From Actinocorallia herbida (GTDB taxonomy: Bacteria > Actinomycetota > Actinomycetes > Streptosporangiales > Streptosporangiaceae), in NCBI RefSeq assembly GCF_003751225.1, contig NZ_RJKE01000001.1:1550001-1614000 (forward strand): DNA of 64,000 nucleotides, written 5' to 3'. Below, one piece after another: positions 27,732-37,671 of the stretch (positions are counted from its first letter, which is position 1; each line of letters opens with the position of its first letter). Made by a program: the position numbers and the translations under genes. Below the pieces are notes generated by a model, which ran no database searches, was not told where the DNA came from, and worked only from the letters and a program-made list of their open reading frames with translations.

Positions 27732-28967
27732 ATGAGCGCAACCATCGACCTCCCCGAAGGGAGTCAAGCGCGGGCCGCGTTTCCGGCGCCCCGCCGTCCG
27801 GAGAAGCTGGTCGAGGTCGTCATCCCCGTCTACAACGAGGAGCACGTCCTGGAGGCCAGCGTCCGCCGCCTGCACGCCTACCTCTCCGAAGGCTTCCCCT
27901 ACGGCTTCCGGATCACCGTCGCCGACAACGCCAGCACCGACCGCACCTCCGAGGTCGCCGCGCGGATCGCCGCCGACCTGCCCCGGGTGCGCGCGGTGCG
28001 GCTCGACCGCAAGGGCCGGGGCCTGGCGCTGCGGCACGTGTGGAGCGCCAGCGACGCCGACGTGGTCGCCTACATGGACGTCGACCTGTCGACCGACCTC
28101 GACGGCTTCCTGCCGCTGGTCGCGCCGCTGCTGACGGGCCACTCCGACCTCGCGATCGGCAGCCGCCTCGGCCGGGGCTCGAACGTGGTGCGCGGGATGA
28201 AACGGGAGCTCATCTCGCGCTGTTACAACCTGCTGCTGCGCACCACCCTCGCGGCCCGCTTCTCCGACGCCCAGTGCGGCTTCAAGGCGGCCCGCACCCA
28301 GGTGGTCCAGGCGCTGCTGCCCCAGGTGGAGGACGACGCCTGGTTCTTCGACACCGAGCTGCTGCTGCTGGCCCAGCGCACCGGCCTGCGCATCCACGAG
28401 GTGCCCGTCGACTGGGTGGACGACCCCGACAGCCGCGTCGACGTCACCAAGACCGCCCTGGACGACCTCAAGGGCATGGCCAGGGTCGCCCGCCGGATCG
28501 CGCGGGGCCGGTTCGGCGCCAAGGCGCCCACCCCGCTCTCGCGGGACCTCCCGCGCGGGATGGCCCGCCAGATCCCGCGGTTCGCCCTCGTCGGGATCGC
28601 CAGCACCGTCGCACAGCTCGTCCTTTATGTCCTGCTGCGCTCGATCATGTCCCCGCTCGCGGCGAACGCCCTGAGCCTGCTGATCACGACCGTCGGCAAC
28701 ACCGCGGCCAACCGGCGCTTCACCTTCGGCGTCACCGGACGGGCCGACGCGCTGCGCCACCAGGTGCAGGGCGGCATCGCCTTCCTCATCGGCCTCGGCC
28801 TGTCCACCGGCGCCCTCGCCCTCCTGCACGGGCTGGCCGACCGGCCCTCGCGCGGGCTGGAGGTCGCCGTCGTCCTCGTGGCGAACGCCCTGGCCACCCT
28901 TCTACGGTTCCTGCTGATGCGCGTGTGGGTGTTCGGCCCGCGCACCGCCAAGGAGAACGCCTCATGA
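27732..28967 (+). CDS. GT2 glycosyltransferase fused to GtrA-like membrane domain
   Basis: A 411-residue protein. Residues 25-250 form a dolichyl-phosphate-mannose-synthase-like GT2 domain with VVIPVYNEE, the nucleotide-sugar site DNASTD and the metal motif DVDLSTD. Residues 285-405 are a GtrA domain of four helices, proposed to flip lipid-linked sugars. The enzyme should make a polyprenyl-phosphate sugar and help move it outward. The stop overlaps the start of the GT39 gene (ATGA), which would use such a donor. The operon also follows the two-component pair closely. Confidence 0.92.
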   Translation: MSATIDLPEGSQARAAFPAPRRPEKLVEVVIPVYNEEHVLEASVRRLHAYLSEGFPYGFRITVADNASTDRTSEVAARIAADLPRVRAVRLDRKGRGLALRHVWSASDADVVAYMDVDLSTDLDGFLPLVAPLLTGHSDLAIGSRLGRGSNVVRGMKRELISRCYNLLLRTTLAARFSDAQCGFKAARTQVVQALLPQVEDDAWFFDTELLLLAQRTGLRIHEVPVDWVDDPDSRVDVTKTALDDLKGMARVARRIARGRFGAKAPTPLSRDLPRGMARQIPRFALVGIASTVAQLVLYVLLRSIMSPLAANALSLLITTVGNTAANRRFTFGVTGRADALRHQVQGGIAFLIGLGLSTGALALLHGLADRPSRGLEVAVVLVANALATLLRFLLMRVWVFGPRTAKENAS

Positions 28968-31126
28968 CCGCAGTCCTCGACGCGCCCGCAGGGGCGCCGT
29001 CCGTGAAGGAGCGCCCCCTGATAGCGCGCGTGTTCCTCGGAAGGGCCGACGACCCCCGTTGGGCCCGTCCCCTCCTCTGGGCGCTGCTGGTGCTCACCGG
29101 CGCCCTGTACACCTGGAACCTCTCGGCGTCCGGCGACGCCAACACCTACTACGCCGCGGCCGTCTACTCCGGGGCGGAGAGCTGGAAAGCCTGGTTCTTC
29201 GGCGCGCTCGACGCGGGCTCGTTCATCACCGTCGACAAGCCGCCGTTCGCGCTGTGGGTGATGGGCCTGTCGGCGCGGATCTTCGGCTACTCGAGCTGGA
29301 GCATGCTGCTCCCGCAGGCGCTCATGGGCGTCGCGGCCGTCGGCGTCCTGTACTCCTCGGTGCGCCGCGGCCTGGCCGAGCGGCTCGGCGCGGGCGGGGC
29401 CGCCGCGGCGGCGAGCGTCGCCGCGCTGGTCCTCGCGCTGACCCCGATCACGGTGGCGATCAACCGGGACAACAACCCGGACACGCTGCTGGTGCTGCTG
29501 CTCGTCGGCGCGGCCTGGTGCTGCCGGCGGGCGATCGCGAACGGGAGGCTGCTCCCGTTGCTCGGCTGCGCCGCGCTGCTCGGCTGCGCCTTCAACACCA
29601 AGATGCTCCAGGGCTTCCTGCCGCTGCCCGCCTTCGCCTCGGCCTACCTGGTGCTGGCCGACGCGTCGCTCTTCCGGAGGATCAGGAACCTGCTCCTCGC
29701 GGGCGTCGCGCTGATCGTCGCCGGCGGCTGGTGGATGGGCGTCGTGGCGCTCATCCCGGCCGACAGCCGCCCCTACATCGGCGGCAGCACCGACAACACG
29801 GTGTGGGACCTGGTGATCGGCTACAACGGGCTCGGCCGGATCTTCGGCAACGAGTCCGGCGGCGGCGGCATGGGCGGCGGGGCGAGCTTCGGCGGCGAGG
29901 CAGGGGCCGGCCGGCTGTTCAACGACATCATCGCGGGCCAGATCTCCTGGCTGCTGCCCGCGGCCGTGCTGCTCGGCGTCGCGGCCCTGGCGCTGGTCGG
30001 GCGCGCCGGGCGCACCGACCCGGCGCGGGCGCTGCTCGTGCTGTGGGGCGGCTGGCTGCTGCTGCACTACGCCGTGTTCAGCTTCGCCGAGGGCACCTTC
30101 CACCCGTACTACACGACGGCCGTGGCCCCGGCCGTGGCCGCGCTCGTCGGGGCGGGCGGCGCGCTGCTGTGGCGGGCGCCCCGCGCGCTCGGCTGGGTGC
30201 TCCCGCTGACCGTCGCGGTCACCGGCGTCTGGGCCTTCGAAGTGCTGCACCGCACGCCCGACTGGCAGCCGTGGGTCGCCTGGGTCGTCGCGGGCGCCGC
30301 CTTCGCCGCGGTCCTCGCGCTGCTGATCGTGGCCTATGGACCGCGCGCGGGCCGGGTGCTCACGGCCTGCGCGCTGACGACCGCGCTCGTCGCGGGGCTC
30401 GCCGGCCCCGCCGCCTACGCCGTCTCGACGGCGAGCGGGCCCGTGAACGGCACCAACCCGACCGCGGGGCCGGACACCGGCGCCGGCTTCGGCGGGATGG
30501 GCCGCGGGGGCGGCGGCTTCCCCGGCGGCGGCCAGGGACCGTCCGGGACGCCGGACGGCCAGGGCTTCCCCGGCGGGGGCGGCCAGGGCTTCCCCGGCGG
30601 CCAGGCGCCGACCGGGTTCCCGGGCGGCCAGGACGGGTCGGGCACCGGCCAGACGGACCAGGACGCGCAACCGGGTCCGACCGGCGAGACGGACCAGACC
30701 GGCGAGACGGACCAGACCGGACAGGCCGACACGTCCGGCCAGGACGGCCGGGGCGGGTTCGGCGGCGGCGGGGGCTTCGGCGGCCGGGGCGGTCTCGACG
30801 ACGAGACCGTGGCCTACCTGGAGGAGAACCAGGGCTCGGCCAAGTGGCTCGTGGCGGTCTCCGACGCGCAGACCGCGGCGACGCTCATCCTCGGCACGGG
30901 CCGTCCGGTGATCTCGATGGGCGGGTTCACCGGCTCGGACGACGCGATGACGGTCGAGCGGCTCAAGGCGCTCGTCGCCGACGGCAGCCTCAGGTACATC
31001 GTCGTCGGCGGGGGCCGCGGGCCCCAGGGCGACGGCGGGGGAGAGGTCGACACCTGGGTCGAGGAGAACGCGACGGTGGTGGACGAGGTCGGCGACGGCT
31101 CGCTCTACCTGCTGTCGGCCGAGTGA
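28964..31126 (+). CDS. GT39-type membrane glycosyltransferase (ArnT/PMT-like)
   Basis: A 720-residue GT-C enzyme with about eleven to thirteen helices over residues 35-480. The first extracytoplasmic loop carries the catalytic-type acidic residue D58 in SGDANTYY, followed by the VDKPPFALW segment typical of bacterial GT39 proteins. It should transfer a sugar from a polyprenyl carrier to an acceptor on the outer face. Residues about 490-620 form a Gly/Pro/Gln/Thr-rich loop with FPGG and ETDQTG repeats. A soluble C-terminal domain follows (about 625-720, WLVAVSDAQTAATLILGTG). It is coupled to the GT2-GtrA gene. Confidence 0.92.
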   Translation: MTAVLDAPAGAPSVKERPLIARVFLGRADDPRWARPLLWALLVLTGALYTWNLSASGDANTYYAAAVYSGAESWKAWFFGALDAGSFITVDKPPFALWVMGLSARIFGYSSWSMLLPQALMGVAAVGVLYSSVRRGLAERLGAGGAAAAASVAALVLALTPITVAINRDNNPDTLLVLLLVGAAWCCRRAIANGRLLPLLGCAALLGCAFNTKMLQGFLPLPAFASAYLVLADASLFRRIRNLLLAGVALIVAGGWWMGVVALIPADSRPYIGGSTDNTVWDLVIGYNGLGRIFGNESGGGGMGGGASFGGEAGAGRLFNDIIAGQISWLLPAAVLLGVAALALVGRAGRTDPARALLVLWGGWLLLHYAVFSFAEGTFHPYYTTAVAPAVAALVGAGGALLWRAPRALGWVLPLTVAVTGVWAFEVLHRTPDWQPWVAWVVAGAAFAAVLALLIVAYGPRAGRVLTACALTTALVAGLAGPAAYAVSTASGPVNGTNPTAGPDTGAGFGGMGRGGGGFPGGGQGPSGTPDGQGFPGGGGQGFPGGQAPTGFPGGQDGSGTGQTDQDAQPGPTGETDQTGETDQTGQADTSGQDGRGGFGGGGGFGGRGGLDDETVAYLEENQGSAKWLVAVSDAQTAATLILGTGRPVISMGGFTGSDDAMTVERLKALVADGSLRYIVVGGGRGPQGDGGGEVDTWVEENATVVDEVGDGSLYLLSAE
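30683..30718 (+). repeat. Perfect 18-bp tandem duplication within GT39 gene
   Basis: GGCGAGACGGACCAGACC occurs twice head to tail (30683-30700, 30701-30718), encoding GETDQT twice in the low-complexity loop. The unit is a multiple of three, so copy-number change would keep the reading frame. Confidence 0.85.
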
Positions 31127-31164
31127 GATGCGCCGACTGAGATATTCGGCCAGATGAAATAGCC

Positions 31165-31202
31165 GATAACGCCCTCCGCAGACCTTTGCGGAGGGCGTTA
31201 TC
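31165..31202 (+). terminator. Strong hairpin terminator after GT39 gene
   Basis: Perfect 16-bp stem GATAACGCCCTCCGCA (31165-31180) with its complement (31187-31202) and a six-base loop. It separates the glycosyltransferase operon from the following paralog. Confidence 0.9.
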
Positions 31203-31221
31203 GCGTGTCAATCTCGCATTT

Positions 31222-32184
31222 ATGCGCATGATCCGGAGCACCCTGCTCGGTGGCCCCGAAGACCCCCGGTGGGCCCGTCCGGTCCTCTGGGTGCTCGCCG
31301 CCCTTGCCGCTCTCCTGCACTTCCTGGGAATGGGCGCCGATCCGCACCCCTACTACCTGATCGGCACGGCCTGTGCCGGTGCGTCCGTCTTCGCCCTGTA
31401 CGCCGCGGTCGGTACGCGCTTCGGGCATGGCGCGGGCGTTCTCGCGGGCCTCGCGCTGGCGCTGAGCCCCGTCGGCATCGGCCGGACCTCCGCCTCCGAC
31501 GCGCTCGCGCTGCTCCTTCTGATCCTCGCAGCCCACGCCGTCGCCGCGCGCGGGCCGATCCTCGTGCGCGCGGCCTGCGCGCTCGTGCTCGGCGGGGCGG
31601 GCGTCGCGGTGATGGAGGCCGAGCCCTGGGGCTTCGACACCGACCTCCACGGCGCGAACCTCCTCGCCGGCGCAGGGAGCCTCGCCGACGTCCCGGGCGG
31701 CCCCTTCGTCTGGCTGCTGCCGTTCGCCGCGGTCTCGTTCGCCGCCGGCCTGGCGATCGCGCGCCGGGACCGGGCCCGGGTGGCCGTGCTGCTGCTGTGG
31801 GGCGACTGGACCGCGGTGTCCTACCTCGGATACGCCCTCGGCCACTCGAACGGCGAGGCGTTCACCGTGCTCGTGCCGCCGGGCATCGCCGCGCTCGCCG
31901 GGATCGGCGCCGCGCTCATGGGGCGCACCGGGCGCCCGTGGCCCGCGGTGCTGTCCGGCTGCGTGCTCGGCACCGCCTCCGTGGCGTTCCTCGTGCTCGG
32001 CACCGAGCCGGATTTCCAGCCCTGGCTGCGCTGGACCGTGGCGGCGCTCGCCTGCGCCTCGGCGGCCCTGATGGCCGGGCAACGCCTGGCCTGCGGCTCG
32101 GCGACGCTGTCCGGGCTGCTCGCCGGGCTCGCCGGGCCCGCGGTCCTCGCGCTGGCCGCCGCCGGGATCATCGCCACCGGCTGA
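31222..32184 (+). CDS. Truncated GT39-like membrane protein lacking the catalytic loop
   Basis: A 320-residue membrane protein that reads as a shortened copy of the GT39 gene before it. Shared landmarks are GPEDPRWARPVLWVL near the start, LLLWGDW in the middle and EPDFQPWLRWTVAAL near the end. The loop that carries SGDANTYY and VDKPPFALW in the full-length protein is missing; only PHPYYLIG remains. Catalysis is therefore unlikely. It could be a regulatory or structural partner or a decaying duplicate. ATG 31222 is used; it lies 19 bases after the terminator, with no good ribosome site. Confidence 0.75.
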   Translation: MRMIRSTLLGGPEDPRWARPVLWVLAALAALLHFLGMGADPHPYYLIGTACAGASVFALYAAVGTRFGHGAGVLAGLALALSPVGIGRTSASDALALLLLILAAHAVAARGPILVRAACALVLGGAGVAVMEAEPWGFDTDLHGANLLAGAGSLADVPGGPFVWLLPFAAVSFAAGLAIARRDRARVAVLLLWGDWTAVSYLGYALGHSNGEAFTVLVPPGIAALAGIGAALMGRTGRPWPAVLSGCVLGTASVAFLVLGTEPDFQPWLRWTVAALACASAALMAGQRLACGSATLSGLLAGLAGPAVLALAAAGIIATG

Positions 32185-32274
32185 ACCAGACACGCGCGCG
32201 GCGCGCGGCAGGATACGGGACGCAAAGGGTCCCACCGCTCTAGTCTGGTGCCTCCCGTTTCTCCCGGAGATCCC

Positions 32275-33378
32275 GTGCCCACCCTTCACAAGTTCGCCGT
32301 GCTCGTGCTCGGCGCAGCGTTGCTGTTCGGCCTCCTGCTCGCGCCACGGCCGGAGGAGGACGCCTCCGAGGTCGTCGCCCGGCCTTCGGGGGCGGCCACC
32401 GCCGCGCCCGCGGCCGCGACCGCCACGCCGACGGCCAAGCCGACGCCGACCAAGACGACCCCGCCGCCTCCGCAGCCCGCCTCGGCGGCGGCCATCGCGG
32501 CCAAGGCCAACGAGCTCGGCCAGGTGCCGGTGATCATGTACCACCGGATCATCGCCAAGCCGTTCTCCTCGATCGACCGCACTCCCGAGGAGCTGCGCAA
32601 GGAGCTGGAGTCCCTGGCCAAGGGGAACTATGTGCCGATCACCGCGGCCGACTTCGTGCGCGGGACGATCGACATCCCGGCCGGGGCCCACCCCGTCGTG
32701 CTGACCTTCGACGACGGCAATCCCACCCAGTTCGCGCTGGACCCCGCGGGCAACCCCGTGCCGGACACCGCGGTCGGCGTCCTGTTCGAGGTGGCGTCGC
32801 GGTACCCGTCCTTCCGTCCGGTGGCGACGTTCTACATCAACAAGGACCCGTTCCAGCTCGGCGAGGAGGCCAACCCGGGCGTCACGTGGCTGGTCCAGCA
32901 CGGGTTCGAGATCGGCAACCACACCCAGACGCATCCGAACCTCGCGGGCATGGCGCGCAAGAGCGTCGAGTCGGAGATCTCGAAGAACGAGTCGGTCGTG
33001 GAGAAGATCTCCGGCACCCGGTCCGTCACGTTCGCGTATCCGTTCGGCAATCCGCCGCGCTCGAAGGCCAAGGACAACGCGTTCGTGGCCAAAGGCCCGA
33101 CCTGGGACTTCAAGGGGATCTTCCTTGCGGGGTGGCGGCCGTCGGTCTCGGTCTTCGCCAAGGAGTTCGACCCGACCAGTATCGCCCGCATCCGGTCGGA
33201 GGATAAGGTCAAGGAGGACGGCTGCGACAAGTTCTGCTCCACGGCCTGGATCGAATGGCTGGAGAAGAACCCGGAGCAGCGGTTCACTTCCGACGGGGAC
33301 AAGGCCACGGTCACCGCTCCGTCGTCGGTCATCGGCGGCCTCGACCCCGACTGGGCGGCCCAGGGACGCTTCTACTGA
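32275..33378 (+). CDS. Polysaccharide deacetylase, membrane-anchored or secreted
   Basis: A 367-residue NodB-domain protein. It has an N-terminal hydrophobic segment (about 6-23), a Thr/Pro/Ala linker (about 40-75) and a carbohydrate esterase 4 domain. The catalytic and metal residues are visible in LTFDDG (D146, D147) and NHTQTH (H216, H220). It probably removes acetyl groups from peptidoglycan or another wall glycan. GTG 32275 follows GGAG and gives a compact signal; GTG 32248 is an upstream alternative. Two C-terminal Cys (DGCDKFCS) may form a disulfide. Confidence 0.9.
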   Translation: MPTLHKFAVLVLGAALLFGLLLAPRPEEDASEVVARPSGAATAAPAAATATPTAKPTPTKTTPPPPQPASAAAIAAKANELGQVPVIMYHRIIAKPFSSIDRTPEELRKELESLAKGNYVPITAADFVRGTIDIPAGAHPVVLTFDDGNPTQFALDPAGNPVPDTAVGVLFEVASRYPSFRPVATFYINKDPFQLGEEANPGVTWLVQHGFEIGNHTQTHPNLAGMARKSVESEISKNESVVEKISGTRSVTFAYPFGNPPRSKAKDNAFVAKGPTWDFKGIFLAGWRPSVSVFAKEFDPTSIARIRSEDKVKEDGCDKFCSTAWIEWLEKNPEQRFTSDGDKATVTAPSSVIGGLDPDWAAQGRFY

Positions 33379-33382
33379 GCGC

Positions 33383-33411
33383 CTCCCGGGGCGCCGCCCG
33401 CGCCCCGGGAG
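33383..33411 (+). terminator. Terminator after deacetylase gene
   Basis: 11-bp stem CTCCCGGGGCG (33383-33393) with its complement (33401-33411), starting four bases after the stop codon. Confidence 0.8.
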
Positions 33412-33646
33412 TCCCCGGGTAGATCTCCTCCCGGATGGCCGGATTGACCTCGTGGCCTCTCATCTCATATGCTGATCGCTGCGCTATGGGCCTGCGGCAC
33501 CTCGGACGGAGCAGGCGCACGCTCGATCTGGTCGACATCGGTCATCTCGGGGAGCTCGGCTCCTCATCTCCGGTCTTGGGCAGGGACGAAATGGGCCCTC
33601 GCGCTTTTCCAGTCGACTCATGTCCGTACCCGGAGCCAGTCCACAC

Positions 33647-35119
33647 ATGACGAGCAGCACCGAAGCCACCTCGACCACCCCGCAGGTAGCGGTCAACGAC
33701 ATCGGTTCCGCCGAGGATTTCCTCGCCGCGATCGACCTGACCATCAAGTACTTCAATGACGGCGACATCGTCGAAGGCACCGTCGTCAAGGTCGACCGAG
33801 ACGAGGTCTTGCTCGACATCGGCTACAAGACCGAGGGCGTGATCCCGTCCCGCGAGCTTTCGATCAAGCACGACGTCGACCCCAACGAGGTCGTCTCCGT
33901 CGGTGACGAGGTCGAGGCCCTGGTCCTCCAGAAGGAGGACAAGGAAGGTCGCCTGATCCTGTCCAAGAAGCGCGCTCAGTACGAGCGGGCCTGGGGCACG
34001 ATCGAGAAGATCAAGGACGAGGACGGCATCGTCACCGGTACGGTCATCGAGGTCGTCAAGGGTGGTCTCATCCTCGACATCGGCCTCCGCGGCTTCCTCC
34101 CGGCGTCGCTGGTCGAGATGCGCCGCGTCCGCGACCTCCAGCCGTACGTCGGCAAGGAGCTCGAGGCCAAGATCATCGAGCTGGACAAGAACCGCAACAA
34201 CGTGGTCCTGTCCCGCCGTGCCTGGCTGGAGCAGACCCAGTCCGAGGTCCGCCAGACGTTCCTCAACACCCTCCAGAAGGGCCAGGTCCGCAAGGGCGTC
34301 GTGTCCTCGATCGTCAACTTCGGTGCGTTCGTGGACCTCGGCGGCGTCGACGGCCTGGTGCACGTCTCGGAGCTGTCCTGGAAGCACATCGACCACCCGT
34401 CCGAGGTCGTCGAGGTCGGCCAGGAGGTCACGGTCGAGGTCCTGGACGTCGACATGGAGCGCGAGCGCGTCTCCCTGTCGCTGAAGGCGACCCAGGAAGA
34501 CCCGTGGCAGCAGTTCGCCCGCACCCACCAGATCGGCCAGGTCGTGCCCGGCCGGGTCACCAAGCTGGTGCCGTTCGGTGCGTTCGTCCGGGTCGAGGAG
34601 GGCATCGAGGGCCTGGTCCACATCTCCGAGCTGGCCGAGCGCCACGTGGAGATCCCGGAGCAGGTCGTCCAGGTCGGCGACGAGATCTTCGTCAAGATCA
34701 TCGACATCGACCTCGACCGCCGTCGCATCAGCCTCTCGCTGAAGCAGGCGAACGAGGGCGCCGTCGAGGTCACCGACGAGGACTTCGACCCGACCCTGTA
34801 CGGCATGCCGGCCGAGTACGACGCCGAGGGCAACTACAAGTACCCCGAAGGCTTCGACGCCGAGACCGGCGAGTGGCTGGAAGGCTTCGACTCGCAGCGC
34901 GAGACCTGGGAGCGGCAGTACGCCGAGGCCCGGACCCGCTTCGAGGCGCACCGCAAGCAGATCGACGAGGCCCGCAAGGCCGACGCCGAGGCTGCGGGCG
35001 GCGAGGGCGGCGGCCAGACCACCTCCTACAGCGGTGGCGCTGAGGAGACCACGGGTGGCGCCCTGGCGACCGACGAGGCTCTGGCGGCTCTCCGCGAGAA
35101 GCTGTCGGGCAACCAGTAG
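33647..35119 (+). CDS. rpsA: 30S ribosomal protein S1
   Basis: A 490-residue S1 with four S1 RNA-binding domains (about 35-105, 122-190, 208-277 and 293-362), each with the G-F/L-hydrophobic pattern, for example VSSIVNFGAFVDLGGVDG and VTKLVPFGAFVRVEEGIEG. A charged, Gly-rich C-terminus follows. The four-domain form is typical of actinobacteria. ATG 33647 gives the usual N-terminus MTSSTEAT; GGAG lies 11 bases upstream. An in-frame ATG at 33620 would add nine residues. The 268-base gap before it holds the promoter region but no clear core element. Confidence 0.98.
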   Translation: MTSSTEATSTTPQVAVNDIGSAEDFLAAIDLTIKYFNDGDIVEGTVVKVDRDEVLLDIGYKTEGVIPSRELSIKHDVDPNEVVSVGDEVEALVLQKEDKEGRLILSKKRAQYERAWGTIEKIKDEDGIVTGTVIEVVKGGLILDIGLRGFLPASLVEMRRVRDLQPYVGKELEAKIIELDKNRNNVVLSRRAWLEQTQSEVRQTFLNTLQKGQVRKGVVSSIVNFGAFVDLGGVDGLVHVSELSWKHIDHPSEVVEVGQEVTVEVLDVDMERERVSLSLKATQEDPWQQFARTHQIGQVVPGRVTKLVPFGAFVRVEEGIEGLVHISELAERHVEIPEQVVQVGDEIFVKIIDIDLDRRRISLSLKQANEGAVEVTDEDFDPTLYGMPAEYDAEGNYKYPEGFDAETGEWLEGFDSQRETWERQYAEARTRFEAHRKQIDEARKADAEAAGGEGGGQTTSYSGGAEETTGGALATDEALAALREKLSGNQ

Positions 35120-35129
35120 GACAACCCAT

Positions 35130-35168
35130 CGACCAGCCGCTGGATTCGTCTCCGGCGGCTGGTCGTTT
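35130..35168 (+). terminator. Terminator of rpsA
   Basis: 11-bp stem CGACCAGCCGC (35130-35140) with its complement (35155-35165), followed by TTT. Confidence 0.88.
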
Positions 35169-35246
35169 GGCAATGAGGTGCCTGATCGATGAGCGGCCGC
35201 CCGCCGCGTGGCCGGCGGCCGTCCCCTGAGAGGGATTGCAACCAAC

Positions 35247-37139
35247 GTGGTCACGACTGACATTGGCGCCCAGATGGAGGGCCCTGCCGGAGGTACGGCG
35301 GGGCCCTCGATCGTTCCCCGGGGCGTCGCCCGGCTGACGCTCATCGCCGTGACGGTGGCGGTCTTCGCCGAGACACTGCGCTACAGCCTTCCGGCCTTCG
35401 CCAACACCTCCGTCGGCGCGGCGCTCGGGCTCGGCCTGGTCGCCGCCGCCGTCGCCTTCCTCGCCCCGGCGATCCGGGCCCTGCGCGGCCCCCGCTGGCT
35501 CGTGGTGATCGGGGTCGGCGGCCTCCTGCTCACCCGCGTGGTGGCGCAGGGCACCGGCCCCGTGCTCAACCTCGCCGTCGTCGGGACGGCGTTCGGCCTG
35601 CTGGCGCTGCCCGCGCTGTACGAGAGCTCCCGCGGCCTTTCCGGCGTGGGGTTCTCCATCGCGGCGACCGCGGGCCTGGCCTTCGACACCAGCATCAGGA
35701 TGCTGTTCGGCACCTGGGACGGGGTGTGGCGCGGCGGGATCGGCCCGTGGGCGGTCTGCCTGATCGTCGTCGCGGCCGGCATCGCCGCGCTGGCCAGGGA
35801 GATGTCCTCGCCCGCGGTGCCGTTCCCCGGCATCAGCTGGCGGGACGCGCTCGGCGCTGCGGCCCTCGGCCCCTTCATCGCCCTCCAGGTGCTGGTCCTG
35901 TCCAATCCGGCGTTCGTGGCGTCCGCGGGCTGGCTCTCGCTGACCACGGCCTGCTACGTCGTCTGGGCGGGCCAGGCGCTCGCCCTGGCGTTCCTGGCCT
36001 CGGGCCTCGCGGTGCGGGCCGTGCCCGGCGGCGTCGGCGTCCTCGGCGGCACCCTGCTGGGCGTCTGCGCGGGCGCGGTCGCGGGCACCTACGCGCTCGA
36101 CGGCAAGCTCGTCGTCTTCGCGGTCGTGCCCGCCCAGCTGCTCGCGGCCTGGCTGCTCGCGGTGGCCTGCCGCGCGCCGCTGCGGCTGGCCGGGACCGGC
36201 GGCCCGATCTGGCGGGTCGACCTCGGCGCGGCCCTCGGCGGCCTCGCGCTGGTGGCGATCCTCGTGCCTTACACGCTGAACCCCGAGCACCCGCTGCCGT
36301 TCCCCAACAACGCCCTGTCGGGCCTCGCGGGCATCCTGCTCGGCCTGCTCGCCGCGATCGCCGCGGCGCGCGGCGGCCCGCTGCCCGCGCGCGCCCCCCA
36401 GCGCGCCCTGGCGGCACTCGGCGGCTGCCTCCTGCTGCTGGTGCCGCCGGTGCTGTTCGGCCAGTCGGCCGCCACGAAGGCGCCCACGGGCGGCGCGGCC
36501 GAGATCCGGGTGGTGTCGCTCAACATCGACCAGGCCATGCACGACGGCAGGCTCGACCCCGAGCGGATCGCCCGGCTCGTAGAGACGCAGGACGCCGATG
36601 TGGTGACGCTCCAGGACGTCGGCCGGGGCGCGACCGCCTCCGGCACCGCCGACCTCGGCGTCTGGCTGTCGGACCGGCTGGAGATGAAGCTGGTGTGGGG
36701 CCCCGCGGCCGACTCCCAGTACGGCAACGCGATCCTCACCGCCGTCCCGGTCCAGTCGACGGGCAGCGCGCGGGTGTTCAGCGGCGAGCAGGTCCGCGGC
36801 TACGTGTGGGCGCGGCTCGGCGAGGGCGACGCGACGGTCGACGTGTGGACGACCCGGCTCGCCCCCGGCGACGAGCACGACGACGCCAGGGCCGTGGAGA
36901 TGTCGGCGCTGGTGAAGGCGTGGAGCGGCGCGCCGCGCACGATCGTCACCGGCGACCTCAGCACCGAGGCTGACGCCGAGGAGATCGGCGTCCTCACCTC
37001 GGCGGGCCTGCGCAGGGCCCCCGGCACCCTGGCCAAGGGCGTCACCCAGAACATCTTCGGCACCGACGACGTGGTGTTCGGCGACTCGTCGGTGGACGAC
37101 GGCGGGCTCGTCGCGGTCACCGCCGAGGTCGGCCGTTGA
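35247..37139 (+). CDS. Multi-pass membrane protein with degenerate EEP domain
   Basis: A 630-residue protein. Residues 25-410 hold ten or more hydrophobic helices; residues 420-630 form an endonuclease/exonuclease/phosphatase-like domain starting [10 protein letters not shown]. The usual catalytic Glu motif reads TLQDVG (Asp for Glu), GNAILT is kept, and GDLST takes the place of GDxN. The final Asp-His motif is replaced by VDDGGLV, so the general His appears lost. Enzymatic activity is doubtful. GTG 35247 follows GAGAGGGA; ATG 35274 is possible. Its stop overlaps the TTG start of the next gene. Confidence 0.8.
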   Translation: MVTTDIGAQMEGPAGGTAGPSIVPRGVARLTLIAVTVAVFAETLRYSLPAFANTSVGAALGLGLVAAAVAFLAPAIRALRGPRWLVVIGVGGLLLTRVVAQGTGPVLNLAVVGTAFGLLALPALYESSRGLSGVGFSIAATAGLAFDTSIRMLFGTWDGVWRGGIGPWAVCLIVVAAGIAALAREMSSPAVPFPGISWRDALGAAALGPFIALQVLVLSNPAFVASAGWLSLTTACYVVWAGQALALAFLASGLAVRAVPGGVGVLGGTLLGVCAGAVAGTYALDGKLVVFAVVPAQLLAAWLLAVACRAPLRLAGTGGPIWRVDLGAALGGLALVAILVPYTLNPEHPLPFPNNALSGLAGILLGLLAAIAAARGGPLPARAPQRALAALGGCLLLLVPPVLFGQSAATKAPTGGAAEIRVVSLNIDQAMHDGRLDPERIARLVETQDADVVTLQDVGRGATASGTADLGVWLSDRLEMKLVWGPAADSQYGNAILTAVPVQSTGSARVFSGEQVRGYVWARLGEGDATVDVWTTRLAPGDEHDDARAVEMSALVKAWSGAPRTIVTGDLSTEADAEEIGVLTSAGLRRAPGTLAKGVTQNIFGTDDVVFGDSSVDDGGLVAVTAEVGR

Positions 37140-37609
37140 TCGAGATCAGCGCGGCGGAGGTCGCGGACGCGGGGGAGATCATCACCCTCCAGCGCGCCGC
37201 GTACGTCTCCGAGGCCCAGCTGTACGGCGACCCGTTCCTGCCGCCCCTGGTGGAGCGGCAGGAGCGGGTCGTCGCGCTGCTGGACGGCCCGGCGGTCGTG
37301 CTCAAGGCGGTGGAGGACGGCAGGCTGGTCGGCGCGGTCCGCACCGCGGTCGAGGGCGCGACCTGCCTGGTGGGGCGGCTCGTCGTCGCCCCCGACCGGC
37401 AGGGGCAGGGCATCGGCACCGCCCTGCTGCGCGCGGTCGAGGCGGAGATGCGCGGCCTGGCGACGTCCCTCGTGCTGTTCACCGGCCATCTGTCGGAGCA
37501 GAACCTGCGGCTGTACCGGCGGCACGGCTACACCGAGTTCCGCCGGGAGCGGGTCTCCGACCAGCTCGTGCACGTCCATCTGCGCAAGTCCCTGCCGGAC
37601 GCCGACTGA
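37136..37609 (+). CDS. GNAT-family N-acetyltransferase with TTG start
   Basis: A 157-residue single-domain acetyltransferase. The acetyl-CoA loop is [11 protein letters not shown] after the strand LVVAPD, and the C-terminal [13 protein letters not shown] is the standard GNAT end. The TTG start overlaps the upstream stop (TTGA), the only start that keeps the first strand [14 protein letters not shown]. The substrate is unknown. It is coupled to the membrane EEP gene and followed by coaE after 62 bases. Confidence 0.88.
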   Translation: MIEISAAEVADAGEIITLQRAAYVSEAQLYGDPFLPPLVERQERVVALLDGPAVVLKAVEDGRLVGAVRTAVEGATCLVGRLVVAPDRQGQGIGTALLRAVEAEMRGLATSLVLFTGHLSEQNLRLYRRHGYTEFRRERVSDQLVHVHLRKSLPDAD

Positions 37610-37671
37610 GCGGTCCCCATCGTCCCCCGGACCCGCCCCCGCGGCCGGGGACAGCCAGAAATGAGGAGAGC

